From the NCBI GenBank assembly GCA_023460855.1, contig JAEWOS010000003.1, forward strand, positions 248,001 through 312,000: DNA of 64,000 nucleotides. Direction: 5' to 3'. The stretch's first letter is position 1. Every line of letters starts with the position of its first letter. Shown piece after piece: positions 49,346-57,579 of the stretch. This stretch comes from Bacteroidota bacterium (lineage in GTDB: Bacteria > Bacteroidota > Bacteroidia > Flavobacteriales > Weeksellaceae). The position numbers and the translations under genes are program-made. The notes beneath the pieces were generated by a model, which saw only the letters and a list, made by a program, of their open reading frames with translations, did no database searches and was not told the DNA's origin.

Positions 49346-50248
49346 ATGTTCCAACTACTTTCGAAAGAAAGCAATATTTTTTCAATTCCTGTATATATCG
49401 CTTTTCTGGTAGTAATGGTCATCACCTTTAATTTTCTGAATATCAGTTCACTGAACGTATTCAGCCTCGTTCTGACCGTGGCCGGCATTGCTTTGGGTTA
49501 TTTCACTTTCTCCAGTATCGGACTTAATTTACAGAATCATTTATCGCTTTTCCTTTATTCGGCATTCGTTTTTGCGTTTTATCCCGGCTTTCTGGATACC
49601 GGACTTGCGATGGCATTGCTCACCAATTCATTTCTGCTGCTCGTACTTTCCAACACCAATGAAGATTTCAGACGAAAATCCTACGTACTCGTAGGAGCTA
49701 TCGTAGCACTCAACTTCATTTTTCTGCCTGCAACATGGCCGATGGCGCTTTTTGTAGTGCTGCACATTGCTGCAACGTCTCCGCGAATTCTGCTCCATTT
49801 TCTGCGCTTTTTGTTTGGTATTTTTCTGGTTGCAGCCAGTTATTTTGCTTTGATGGGAACGTGGGGATTCACACAATGGGACAAGGCCTATTTTCCTTTT
49901 ATTAATTTTGTGATTTCTGGAAATCCGGAGCAGCTGATGTATCTTATTCCGGTGGGATTAATGCTTGTTTATGCATTGTTTGATCATTTCGCAAATTACA
50001 ACAGGAAAAGTCCGGACAGTAAATTTAAGTATACCTTTGTACTCGTATTTGGCCTTGCACAGCTCATTACAATTATTCTTTACATGGGATACAGCTATGA
50101 ATTCCTGCTGCTTCTGGCAATTCCGGCAACCATCATTCTTACCCGGATGCTCAGGTACACCAAGAAATACTGGATGCAGGAGGCCGGACTCTGGATTATA
50201 TTAATCAGTCTGGTTACATTCAAGCTCTCGGCAATCTGGCACGGATAA
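49346..50248 (+). CDS. DUF6427-type polytopic membrane protein
   Basis: A 300-residue integral membrane protein with about eight to nine hydrophobic segments (IPVYIAFLVVMVITFNFL; SLVLTVAGIALGYFTFSSIG; LFVVLHIAATSPRILLHFLRFLFGIFLVAASYFALMG; LLLLAIPATIILTRML). No charged catalytic motif is evident. In Flavobacteriia it accompanies the DUF6341 gene. Function unknown. Confidence 0.75.
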   Translation: MFQLLSKESNIFSIPVYIAFLVVMVITFNFLNISSLNVFSLVLTVAGIALGYFTFSSIGLNLQNHLSLFLYSAFVFAFYPGFLDTGLAMALLTNSFLLLVLSNTNEDFRRKSYVLVGAIVALNFIFLPATWPMALFVVLHIAATSPRILLHFLRFLFGIFLVAASYFALMGTWGFTQWDKAYFPFINFVISGNPEQLMYLIPVGLMLVYALFDHFANYNRKSPDSKFKYTFVLVFGLAQLITIILYMGYSYEFLLLLAIPATIILTRMLRYTKKYWMQEAGLWIILISLVTFKLSAIWHG

Positions 50249-50289
50249 AAAAAATTGAAATAAAAAATTTGAAAAATTAAAAACAGGAG

Positions 50290-51174
50290 ATGAAAATTGC
50301 AGCAATCGATATCGGCAGTAATGCAGCGAGATTACTGATAAATGAAGTAACAGAAGACAAAGCGGGAAAACCGGAATTCATTAAACTGAATCTGTTGCGT
50401 ATTCCGCTCAGATTAGGGATGGACGTTTTCAGCCACGGTAAAATTAATGAGGAACGGCAGGAAATGGTGATCAGTTCGATGCGCGTTTTTGCCGACCTGA
50501 TGAAAATCTACAATGTGGAACATTACCGCGCTTGTGCAACTAGCGCAATGCGTGACGCAGAAAACGGGGATGAAATCCGCGAAATCGTGGAAGAAACCAG
50601 CGGAATCAACATTGAAATCATCAGTGGAGATGAAGAAGCCAGCCTTATTTACGCGAATCATGTGGAAGAAACCCTCGATAAAAATTTCGGATATCTTTAT
50701 GTAGATGTTGGCGGAGGTTCCACGGAACTGATGTATTTCGAGAACGGAAAAATGAAGTACAAACGCTCCTTCAACATCGGCACGATCAGGATGCTGAGCG
50801 ATTTGGTAACGGACGCACACTGGAAGGAGATGAAAGACGAAATAAAATCCAAAATCGTCGGCAAAAAGCAAATTCTGGGAATCGGTTCAGGAGGAAACAT
50901 CAACAAGGTTTTCTCGATGAGCAAACTAAAGGAAGGCAACCCGATTTCATTAACGACAATTAAGAACTATCATAAAACGATGAGCGCACTCACCGTGGAA
51001 GAACGAATGCACAAATACGGGTTCCGCGAAGACCGCGCCGATGTGATCGTTCCGGCACTGGAAATTTATATAAAAGTGATGAGCTGGTCCGGAATGAAAA
51101 AGATGTACGTTCCGAAAATTTCCGTTGCAGACGGACTGATTCACAGCATTTATGAAAACTTAAAGCAAAAATAG
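50290..51174 (+). CDS. Ppx/GppA family exopolyphosphatase
   Basis: A 294-residue ASKHA-fold phosphatase, the short one-domain form (E. coli Ppx is about 510). Motifs: MKIAAIDIGSNAARLLINEV, ACATSAMRDAENG, ISGDEEASLIYANH, LYVDVGGGSTELMYFENG and IGIGSGGNINKVFSM-like glycine loop. It degrades polyphosphate or pppGpp. The next small gene follows 5 bases after the stop. Confidence 0.9.
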   Translation: MKIAAIDIGSNAARLLINEVTEDKAGKPEFIKLNLLRIPLRLGMDVFSHGKINEERQEMVISSMRVFADLMKIYNVEHYRACATSAMRDAENGDEIREIVEETSGINIEIISGDEEASLIYANHVEETLDKNFGYLYVDVGGGSTELMYFENGKMKYKRSFNIGTIRMLSDLVTDAHWKEMKDEIKSKIVGKKQILGIGSGGNINKVFSMSKLKEGNPISLTTIKNYHKTMSALTVEERMHKYGFREDRADVIVPALEIYIKVMSWSGMKKMYVPKISVADGLIHSIYENLKQK

Positions 51175-51179
51175 AACAT

Positions 51180-51593
51180 ATGAAAAGTGCAAATTTAACC
51201 GTATACGCAATTATGTTATTCCTTGGAGTCCTTATTTTGGCTTTTTTTCTATGGGGATATCCGCAATACCGGGTCTGGTCTCAGGAAATGGAAGGTAAGG
51301 CAGAGTTCGCGAAAGCAGAACAGAACCGCCGCATAAAAATTGAAGAAGCCAAAGCGAATCTCGAAGCTGAGAAACTCAATGCTCAGGCTGAGATCGAGCG
51401 TGCTAAAGGTGCCGCCGCAGCTATTAAAATAGAAAATGGTTCCATCACGGAAAAATATATCCAGTATTTGTGGGTGAGGCAACAGAACAACCTCAACGAT
51501 AAAACGGTGATCTACATTCCGACTGAAGGCAACCTTCCGATTCTGGAAGCCGGCAGAACTCCTGCGAAAAAAATAGAACAATTTTCAGAATAA
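51180..51593 (+). CDS. Single-pass membrane protein with SPFH-like coiled-coil tail
   Basis: A 137-residue protein: one N-terminal helix (LTVYAIMLFLGVLILAFFLWG), then a Glu/Lys/Ala-rich coiled coil (EMEGKAEFAKAEQNRRIKIEEAKANLEAEKLNAQAEIERAKGAAAA) and a closing segment ENGSITEKYIQYLWVRQQNNLNDKTVIYIPTEGNLPILEAGR. The coiled coil plus conserved (E)KYIQYLW and VIYIPTE resemble the C-terminal part of SPFH/prohibitin-type proteins, but the SPFH domain is missing. It follows the ppx gene by five bases, so co-transcribed. Function unknown. Confidence 0.7.
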   Translation: MKSANLTVYAIMLFLGVLILAFFLWGYPQYRVWSQEMEGKAEFAKAEQNRRIKIEEAKANLEAEKLNAQAEIERAKGAAAAIKIENGSITEKYIQYLWVRQQNNLNDKTVIYIPTEGNLPILEAGRTPAKKIEQFSE

Positions 51594-51618
51594 AGAATTA
51601 ATTTTTATGGAAAAATAA

Positions 51619-51651
51619 ATCAGCGCAGAAACTTTCAGCGCTGTTTTTTTT
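51619..51651 (+). terminator. Terminator of the ppx operon
   Basis: Stem CAGCGC / GCGCTG with loop, then TTTTTTT. Confidence 0.75.
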
Positions 51652-51736
51652 ATTGCATCGATATCACCTTTAGTATTAGAATCAGCAGATTTTTGTCTCC
51701 ATTTTTTTACTAAATTTCAGCATAAATATTTATACG

Positions 51737-52228
51737 ATGGTGAAAAAATTACTTCTGTCTATTTCAATGACTTTTGCCTGCATAATTTTGGCACAAAACA
51801 GCAAATACGAAAATCACGAAATCGCAGAATTTCATCTACAAGATGGTTCTACGGTAAAAGGATATTTTCTGGGCGAGATAAACCGTTCACAAAGTATCGG
51901 CGAATTGGTAATAAAAAGCTGGATTGGCAGCTTCAGATATGCTAACCTAGAAAGCGGTGAAAGCAAAAAAATTGATGCTGACGATGTAAAAAAAATACTG
52001 TTTTACAAAGATAACGATCATGTAAGAACACTTGAAAAAATCCAGGTAACAACCGCTGATAAAAAACTTAACAATTCAGAAAAAGCGAAGGAAGACTTTG
52101 CCTACTTACTTTATGATGGGAAGTTGAAAGTATATGGCAGTAATATTTTCAGATGTCAGGATGCGTACTGCCTTTATAAGTACACCGAATTTTATCTGCA
52201 AAAACCAGGAGAACCAACACTGTTTTAG
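51737..52228 (+). CDS. Exported hypothetical protein, possibly truncated by a frameshift
   Basis: A 163-residue protein with a signal peptide (VKKLLLSISMTFACIILAQ) and a beta-rich-looking body (EIAEFHLQDGSTVKGYFLGEINR; KKIDADDVKKILFYKDNDHVRTLEK), ending abruptly at PGEPTLF. The family is not recognised. Directly behind the stop, another frame stays open for a further 38 codons with a coding-like C-terminus (see 52180-52344), so the true gene may extend to 52344. Confidence 0.6.
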   Translation: MVKKLLLSISMTFACIILAQNSKYENHEIAEFHLQDGSTVKGYFLGEINRSQSIGELVIKSWIGSFRYANLESGESKKIDADDVKKILFYKDNDHVRTLEKIQVTTADKKLNNSEKAKEDFAYLLYDGKLKVYGSNIFRCQDAYCLYKYTEFYLQKPGEPTLF

Positions 52229-52344
52229 CCGTAGAGCCAAACGGTCAACTAAGCCTGCGCGCTGGTGCTTCTCTTGAACCTATGGCAGCTGCCTTTCGTG
52301 CTGTGGGTGGAAGCTGTGCACCTTTTAATGAATATTTAAATTAA
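52180..52344 (+). pseudogene. Displaced C-terminal remnant of a gene (probable frameshift)
   Basis: In the frame +2 relative to the preceding gene, an ORF is open from 52180 to the TAA at 52342-52344. It reads LAVEPNGQLSLRAGASLEP then MAAAFRAVGGSCAPFNEYLN, a sensible protein end ahead of a stop. It has no start codon of its own near its beginning. A one-base shift in the overlap 52180-52228 would join it to the upstream protein (about 200 residues). Base composition is more GC-rich than the flanks. Confidence 0.45.
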
Positions 52345-52560
52345 GTGGACAATAATGTGATGAAGCAGCAGGACATGGATAAAAAGTGGATCAAGGAATA
52401 CCAACAGATCAGGGCAAATACCATCAGGGAGATCATAAAAAGCAAGAAGAACATAGGTTACCAGCAGCAACAGGAAATAGTCGCTTCTAAAATAATGGAG
52501 AGGCAAATGGAAATAATCATGGGAATTGTAAAAGAATACGAAAAGAACTGTCCTGATTAA
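52345..52560 (+). CDS. Small hypothetical basic/helical protein
   Basis: A 71-residue protein (MDKKWIKEYQQIRANTIREI, then SKIMERQMEIIMGIVKEYEKNCPD), helical and polar, with many Lys/Gln. It starts at GTG 52345, straight after the remnant's stop and in the same frame, or at ATG 52360 or 52375. Family not recognised. It may be a genuine small gene or decayed material from the same event; codon content looks acceptable. Confidence 0.45.
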   Translation: MDNNVMKQQDMDKKWIKEYQQIRANTIREIIKSKKNIGYQQQQEIVASKIMERQMEIIMGIVKEYEKNCPD

Positions 52561-52612
52561 AGCTCAAATTAGCTGGTCTTCGGGAAAATTTTGAAATAAA
52601 TTAACTCTTTGG

Positions 52613-53113
52613 CTACTCATCGTCCCCGAAATCATCAGACCATTCATTTTCATCATCCTCGTCCAAAAAATTTAGTTCCACATCGTCCTGCACATAACCC
52701 TGCGAAATTCCCGGCGGATTGAAAAGTCCCCATTCATCAGTGATAAAATGTTTCGGATTGAATGTTGACACCCATTCTCTGAACAGCATCCGGAATTCTT
52801 CCAGTTGCGAACGAACGATCAGATAATACTTCGCTTCGGCAAATCCCAATCTGTTCAGGCTGTGGTAGAGTACCATCAGTTCGCGCGCATTTTTCCGGAT
52901 TATTGCAGCATTTTCCATTTTGAGATCCCAGAGTTTTGCAGGAATTCCGCTCGATAATTTCGCCTGAATGACCATGATATTTTCGAGCAGATGGTTTTTC
53001 GTTTCCTGCAGATAAATATCGTCTTCCGGAATTAAATCTGTGATCGTCTGAATGGTCTGAAAAATTTCTTCAGATTTTCGGTAGATCTCTGTTTGTCGGA
53101 CTTTCTTACTCAT
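52613..53113 (-). CDS. Helical cytoplasmic protein of unknown function
   Basis: A 166-residue protein with a predominantly helical body (KVRQTEIYRKSEEIFQTIQTITDLI; LQETKNHLLENIMVIQAKLSSGI; MENAAIIRKNARELMVLYHSLNRLGFAEAKYYLIVRSQLEEFRMLFREWV) like a four-helix bundle, and a strongly acidic C-terminus (FLDEDDENEWSDDFGDDE). Family not recognised; the bundle resembles the generic 23S-IVS/four-helix group. The ATG at 53113 is preferred over TTG 53146. It follows the NifU-like gene after a terminator. Confidence 0.7.
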   Translation of the reverse strand: MSKKVRQTEIYRKSEEIFQTIQTITDLIPEDDIYLQETKNHLLENIMVIQAKLSSGIPAKLWDLKMENAAIIRKNARELMVLYHSLNRLGFAEAKYYLIVRSQLEEFRMLFREWVSTFNPKHFITDEWGLFNPPGISQGYVQDDVELNFLDEDDENEWSDDFGDDE

Positions 53114-53161
53114 ACTGTTCTGGGTTGTTTCGCTTCGGGATTTCAACTTATTTATTCATCT

Positions 53162-53194
53162 AAAATAAAAAAAGACGGACAAAAATCCGTCTTA
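53162..53194 (-). terminator. Terminator of the mrp-nifU operon
   Basis: Minus strand stem AAGACGGA / TCCGTCTT with loop TTTTTG and a run of seven T. Confidence 0.85.
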
Positions 53195-53214
53195 TTACTA
53201 ACCCGTTTAATCTT

Positions 53215-53466
53215 TTAATCATCAATACTCACAACCTCAGTAATTTCCGGTGCGAACTGCTTGATTGTATTTTCCACGCCCAGTTTCATTGTAGAAAAAC
53301 TCATGGGACATCCGCTGCAGTTTCCCTGCAGTTTTACAAGCACTTTGCTTCCTTCAACGTCGATCAGTTCTATATCGCCGCCGTCGTTATTCAGGAATGG
53401 ACGAATGCTTTCCAGCGCTTCCAGAACTTTTGTTACGGTTTGTTCGTGTTTCTGATTTGACTTCAT
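53215..53466 (-). CDS. NifU-like iron-sulphur cluster carrier
   Basis: An 83-residue NifU C-terminal (Nfu) domain. VTKVLEALESIRPFLNNDGGDIELIDVEG is followed by the cluster-binding CSGCPMS. It transfers preformed Fe-S clusters to client proteins. The ATG at 53466 is preferred to the TTG at 53496. It is downstream of the Mrp-type ATPase gene, a functional pairing. Confidence 0.93.
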   Translation of the reverse strand: MKSNQKHEQTVTKVLEALESIRPFLNNDGGDIELIDVEGSKVLVKLQGNCSGCPMSFSTMKLGVENTIKQFAPEITEVVSIDD

Positions 53467-53509
53467 CTGTTGTTTTTGAATGATTACTCCTTCCAATTTC
53501 GGAGAAATC

Positions 53510-54616
53510 TTAGTTGTTTTTCGGTGAGCAGCCTGCCATCGTGGTGATTTTCACAGCTTCCGTTGGCGGAATTGTTTTATTTCTTTCCACCAGGCTTTCT
53601 ACCATTTTCTGTGCCGTTTCAGTATAAATTTCAGCAATTCTGCTTCCTTCCTGCATTGCTGCCGGTCTGCCAACATCTCCGGCTTCGCGGATACTCTGAA
53701 TCATCGGAATTTCTCCAAGAACCGGAATTCCCAAATCTTCCGCTAAATACTGCGCTCCCTGCTTTCCAAAAATATAATATTTATTCTCAGGCAGTTCTTC
53801 GGGAGTGAAATACGCCATATTTTCAATGAGTCCCAACACAGGAATATTGATGCTTTCCATCTGGAACATGGCAATTCCCTTTCTGACGTCAGCCAGTGCA
53901 ACATGTTGCGGAGTTGAAACAATCACGGCGCCTGTTACCGGAACTTCCTGGATTATTGACAAATGAATATCGCCTGTTCCCGGAGGAAGATCGATCAGCA
54001 GAAAATCCAGCTCGCCCCAGTGTGCATCACGAATCATCTGATTTAATGCTTTGGAAGCCATAGGTCCTCTCCAGACAACGGCCTGATTTGCACCGGAAAA
54101 ATATCCGATTGAAAGCATTTTCACGCCGTAATTTTCGATCGGCTGCATTAGGTTTCTGCCGTCCACTTCTACAGAAAGCGGTTTTGCGCCCTCTGTATCC
54201 AGCATGGTCGGCACGGAAGGTCCGTAAATATCTGCATCAAGCAATCCGACTTTGAATCCCATTTTTGCAAGTGTCACCGCCAGGTTTGCCGCTACGGTAG
54301 ATTTTCCTACACCGCCTTTTCCGGAAGCAATCGCTATGATATTCTGTATTCCCGGAATCTGTTTTCCTTTAATCTGATTCTGCTGAACTTCCGTTGGTTC
54401 GGGGGAAGCAATTTTCAGTTTCAGCATTATATTTTCACCAAATTCTGATGCAAAAGCCTGCTTCATCGCTGCTTCCAGCTTTTTTTTCTCATGCATGGCC
54501 GGCGAATGCGCAGTCATATCGATATACACTTCCTCTCCCATCACCTGCACGTTGTGCACGAGATCATCTACTTCAATTTCCTTCAGAAAATCCTGAACTT
54601 TTGCTTTCGTAAGCAT
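53510..54616 (-). CDS. Mrp/NBP35-type iron-sulphur P-loop ATPase
   Basis: A 368-residue protein. An N-terminal MIP18-like domain (LTKAKVQDFLKEIEVDDLVHNVQVMGEEVYIDMTAHSPAMHEKK) precedes the P-loop ATPase: SGKGGVGKSTVAANLA (99-107 core), LLDADIYGPSVPTML, LLIDLPPGTGDIHLS and VPVTGAVIVSTPQHVALADVRKG. The CPxC cluster ligands usual in ApbC/Nbp35 are replaced by ENMAYFTPEELPENKYYIFG, and the closing residues have a single Cys (TMAGCSPKNN). It assembles or transfers Fe-S clusters with the NifU partner. Confidence 0.92.
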   Translation of the reverse strand: MLTKAKVQDFLKEIEVDDLVHNVQVMGEEVYIDMTAHSPAMHEKKKLEAAMKQAFASEFGENIMLKLKIASPEPTEVQQNQIKGKQIPGIQNIIAIASGKGGVGKSTVAANLAVTLAKMGFKVGLLDADIYGPSVPTMLDTEGAKPLSVEVDGRNLMQPIENYGVKMLSIGYFSGANQAVVWRGPMASKALNQMIRDAHWGELDFLLIDLPPGTGDIHLSIIQEVPVTGAVIVSTPQHVALADVRKGIAMFQMESINIPVLGLIENMAYFTPEELPENKYYIFGKQGAQYLAEDLGIPVLGEIPMIQSIREAGDVGRPAAMQEGSRIAEIYTETAQKMVESLVERNKTIPPTEAVKITTMAGCSPKNN

Positions 54617-54639
54617 AAAAACTATTCTTTATTAAAGTA

Positions 54640-54647
54640 CAAATTTA
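54640..54647 (-). promoter_or_regulatory. -7 element of the mrp operon
   Basis: Minus strand TAAATTTG, 23 bases before the ATG at 54616. It lies in the divergent gap with the GH92 gene. Confidence 0.55.
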
Positions 54648-54701
54648 CGGAATTCCCCGCTTAATTTAGAATGAATAAAATTTCGCTTATCTTCTATTTC
54701 C

Positions 54702-54709
54702 TATTTTTG
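54702..54709 (+). promoter_or_regulatory. -7 element of the GH92 gene
   Basis: TATTTTTG followed by AAAA, 16 bases before the ATG at 54726. Confidence 0.55.
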
Positions 54710-54725
54710 AAAATAAATCTATGTA

Positions 54726-57524
54726 ATGCGAACCCTCGTTTTTGCTTTTTGTTTCCTGTCGCTGTTGCTTCCGGCACAGGATTTCGCCAAATACGTCAAT
54801 CCTTTTATCGGAACCGGCGGTCACGGCCATACTTTTCCCGGAGCAACGGTTCCTTTCGGAATGGTTCAGCTTTCTCCGGACACCAGAATTGACGGAAGCT
54901 GGGACGGCTGCAGCGGTTATCATTACTCCGATTCTGTAATTTATGGATTCTCGCATACGCATCTGAACGGAACCGGAGTTTCGGACTACGGCGATATCAT
55001 GCTGATGCCAATGATGGGCAAACCAAGCCTGGATAATAAAGTTTATTCCTCAAAATTTTCGCACAAAAATGAAAAAGCGAGCGCCGGATTTTACTCTGTA
55101 AAACTGCTGGATGATGATATTGATGTTAAACTGACGGCAACACCAAGAGTCGGTTATCACGAATACACTTTTAATAGAACCGGAAACGCCAATATTATTT
55201 TAGATCTGAATCACCGCGATGAACTGCTGGAAGGTGAAATCAGAATCATCGATAACAAAACGCTGGAAGTGTTTCGCCGAAGCAAAGCATGGGCACAAAA
55301 CCAGTATGTGTATGCAAGAATCGAATTTTCGAAACCCGTTAAAATTTCTCAATCCGAATCGGATTCCCAGGATCGGGAATCTCAAATCTTTCGTGGCAGG
55401 AAACTCAAAATTGCGCTAGCTGCTTCTGTGAAAAAAGGCGAAAAAATACTGGTTAAAGTTGCCCTTTCCCCGGTTTCTTATGAAGGCGCAGCGAAAAATT
55501 TGCAGGAAGAAGGAGTTTCTGATGATTTCAACAAAGTTAAAGCCGATGCTGAAACGCTCTGGAATAAAGAACTTTCCAGAATTGAAGTAAAATCAGATGA
55601 CAAAGACAAACTCGCCATATTTTACACAGCGCTCTATCATATTTTCACACAGCCCAATATTTATCAGGATGTTGACGGAAAATACCGAGGTCGAGACAAC
55701 AAAATACATCATGCAGACCACGATTATTACACGGTTTTTTCTCTTTGGGACACGTTCAGAGCAGCACATCCGCTCATGACTTTAATTGACAGGAAAAGAA
55801 CCGCCGATTTCATCAATACTTTTATCCGGCAGTATGAAGAAGGCGGCAGACTGCCGGTTTGGGAACTTGCAGCAAATGAAACCGATTGCATGATCGGATA
55901 TCATTCCGTATCGGTTATTGCAGATGCCATGGCGAAAGGAATTACGGGATTCGATTATGAAAAAGCCTATGCTGCAGCGAAAAATTCTGCTATGCTCGAT
56001 ATTTTCGGTCTCGCTGCGTATAAAACACAGCATTTTATTTCTGTTGATGACGAGCACGAAAGCGTTTCCAAAACTCTGGAATATGCATACGATGACTGGT
56101 GTATCGCACAAATGGCAAAAATGCTGAATAAAAAGAAGGATTACGAATATTTCATGACGCGGTCACAAAGCTGGAAGAATCTGTTCAATCCGCAGAATGG
56201 TTTTATGCAGCCCAGAAAAAACGGCAGCTTCCTGGAGCCTTTTGATCCACGCGAAGTAAATAATCATTTTACGGAAGGAAATTCGTGGCAGTATTCTTTT
56301 TTCGTTCCGCAAGATATTGACGGTTTAATTGCGCATCACGGCGGAAAGGAAAATTTCGAAAAATTCCTCGATGGTCTTTTTTCCGCACCGGAAAAAACCA
56401 CCGGAAGAGAACAGGCTGATCTTACCGGGTTAATCGGTCAGTACGCACACGGAAACGAACCGAGTCATCATATTGCCTACCTATACAATTTTGTCGGAAA
56501 ACCTGAAAAAACCAACAAAAAAGTAAAATTCATCCTGGATCATTTCTATAAAAATTCACCGGATGGTCTGATCGGGAATGAAGACTGCGGGCAAATGAGC
56601 GCCTGGTTTGTCTTGAGTTCGATGGGAATTTATCCGGTAACCCCCGGAAAACCTGAATGGGAAACGACAACGCCGTATTTTGATGAAGTGAAAATTAATT
56701 TCGAAGACGGCACTTCAAGAACAATCACAAAAAATAGCAGTGCCCCCGAACTGAAAAAATTAGGTTTCGAAAATATAAAATCGCCCGCGGCCGATAAATA
56801 CAGCGAACTTATTCCAGCACCGCTGATTTCAGGAAACAAATCATTCGAACTGCAGAATACGATCGAAATCAAAGGTATTAATGAAGATGACAAAATTTTT
56901 TACGCACTGATCGACCGCACAAACAGTGAAGCGAAAAAGAAATTTCAGCGTTACCGCAAACCGTTTACCATTACGCAAAGCACCACTGTACTGGCATATA
57001 CACAGCGAAAAGGCACCGAAAGCAGCATCGCCACCGCAGAATTTTTCAAGAAGCCAAATTTCTGGAATATCGAGGTGAAATTTGCAGCGCATCCGCAATA
57101 TACAGCGGGCGGAAACTCAGCCTTGATTGACGGAATTTCGGGAACCGAAAACTGGCGCAAAGGTGACTGGATTGGCTTTCAGGGGCAGGATTTCGAAGCG
57201 GTAATCGATTTCAAAAAAATCATGCAGATCAAAGAAATTTCCGCTAATTTCCTGCAGGACAGCCTTTCGTGGATTCTGCTTCCAAAGAAAATCGAGTATT
57301 ATCTCTCATCTGATAACAAAGATTACTTCCTGATTGCAACTGAAGAACACAGCATCAATCCTCAGGATGAAACAGTGAAAGTTTATCCTTTTAAAACCGC
57401 AATCGTTCCTACTGAAGCAAGGTATCTTAAGATTAAGGCAAAGAATTTCGGCAAACTTCCAAAATGGCATCAAGGTTTTGGAGGTGATGCGTATATTTTT
57501 GTGGATGAGATCTCAGCGAAATAA
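54726..57524 (+). CDS. Glycoside hydrolase family 92 alpha-mannosidase
   Basis: A 932-residue secreted, calcium-dependent exo-alpha-mannosidase. Signal peptide (MRTLVFAFCFLSLLLPAQ), N-terminal beta-sandwich (YVNPFIGTGGHGHTFPGATVPFG), then the (alpha/alpha)6 catalytic domain with NETDCMIGYHS (near 384), HGNEPSHHIAYLYN (near 576) and GNEDCGQMSAWFVLS (near 618). After residue ~720 come a chitobiase-type beta domain (FYALIDRTNSEAKKKFQRYRKPFTITQSTTVLAYTQ) and an F5/8-type carbohydrate-binding domain. It trims mannose from N-glycans. No other glycan-utilisation (PUL) genes are alongside. Confidence 0.93.
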   Translation: MRTLVFAFCFLSLLLPAQDFAKYVNPFIGTGGHGHTFPGATVPFGMVQLSPDTRIDGSWDGCSGYHYSDSVIYGFSHTHLNGTGVSDYGDIMLMPMMGKPSLDNKVYSSKFSHKNEKASAGFYSVKLLDDDIDVKLTATPRVGYHEYTFNRTGNANIILDLNHRDELLEGEIRIIDNKTLEVFRRSKAWAQNQYVYARIEFSKPVKISQSESDSQDRESQIFRGRKLKIALAASVKKGEKILVKVALSPVSYEGAAKNLQEEGVSDDFNKVKADAETLWNKELSRIEVKSDDKDKLAIFYTALYHIFTQPNIYQDVDGKYRGRDNKIHHADHDYYTVFSLWDTFRAAHPLMTLIDRKRTADFINTFIRQYEEGGRLPVWELAANETDCMIGYHSVSVIADAMAKGITGFDYEKAYAAAKNSAMLDIFGLAAYKTQHFISVDDEHESVSKTLEYAYDDWCIAQMAKMLNKKKDYEYFMTRSQSWKNLFNPQNGFMQPRKNGSFLEPFDPREVNNHFTEGNSWQYSFFVPQDIDGLIAHHGGKENFEKFLDGLFSAPEKTTGREQADLTGLIGQYAHGNEPSHHIAYLYNFVGKPEKTNKKVKFILDHFYKNSPDGLIGNEDCGQMSAWFVLSSMGIYPVTPGKPEWETTTPYFDEVKINFEDGTSRTITKNSSAPELKKLGFENIKSPAADKYSELIPAPLISGNKSFELQNTIEIKGINEDDKIFYALIDRTNSEAKKKFQRYRKPFTITQSTTVLAYTQRKGTESSIATAEFFKKPNFWNIEVKFAAHPQYTAGGNSALIDGISGTENWRKGDWIGFQGQDFEAVIDFKKIMQIKEISANFLQDSLSWILLPKKIEYYLSSDNKDYFLIATEEHSINPQDETVKVYPFKTAIVPTEARYLKIKAKNFGKLPKWHQGFGGDAYIFVDEISAK

Positions 57525-57543
57525 TATTGATTAATTCCTAAAT

Positions 57544-57574
57544 AAAAAACTTCGAAGATCTTCGAAGTTTTTTT
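57544..57574. terminator. Bidirectional terminator, perfect 30-base palindrome
   Basis: AACTTCGAAG-ATC-TTCGAAGTT core with A-run on one side and T-run on the other, ending both the GH92 gene and the convergent symporter gene at 57580. Confidence 0.9.
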
Positions 57575-57579
57575 CTTAA

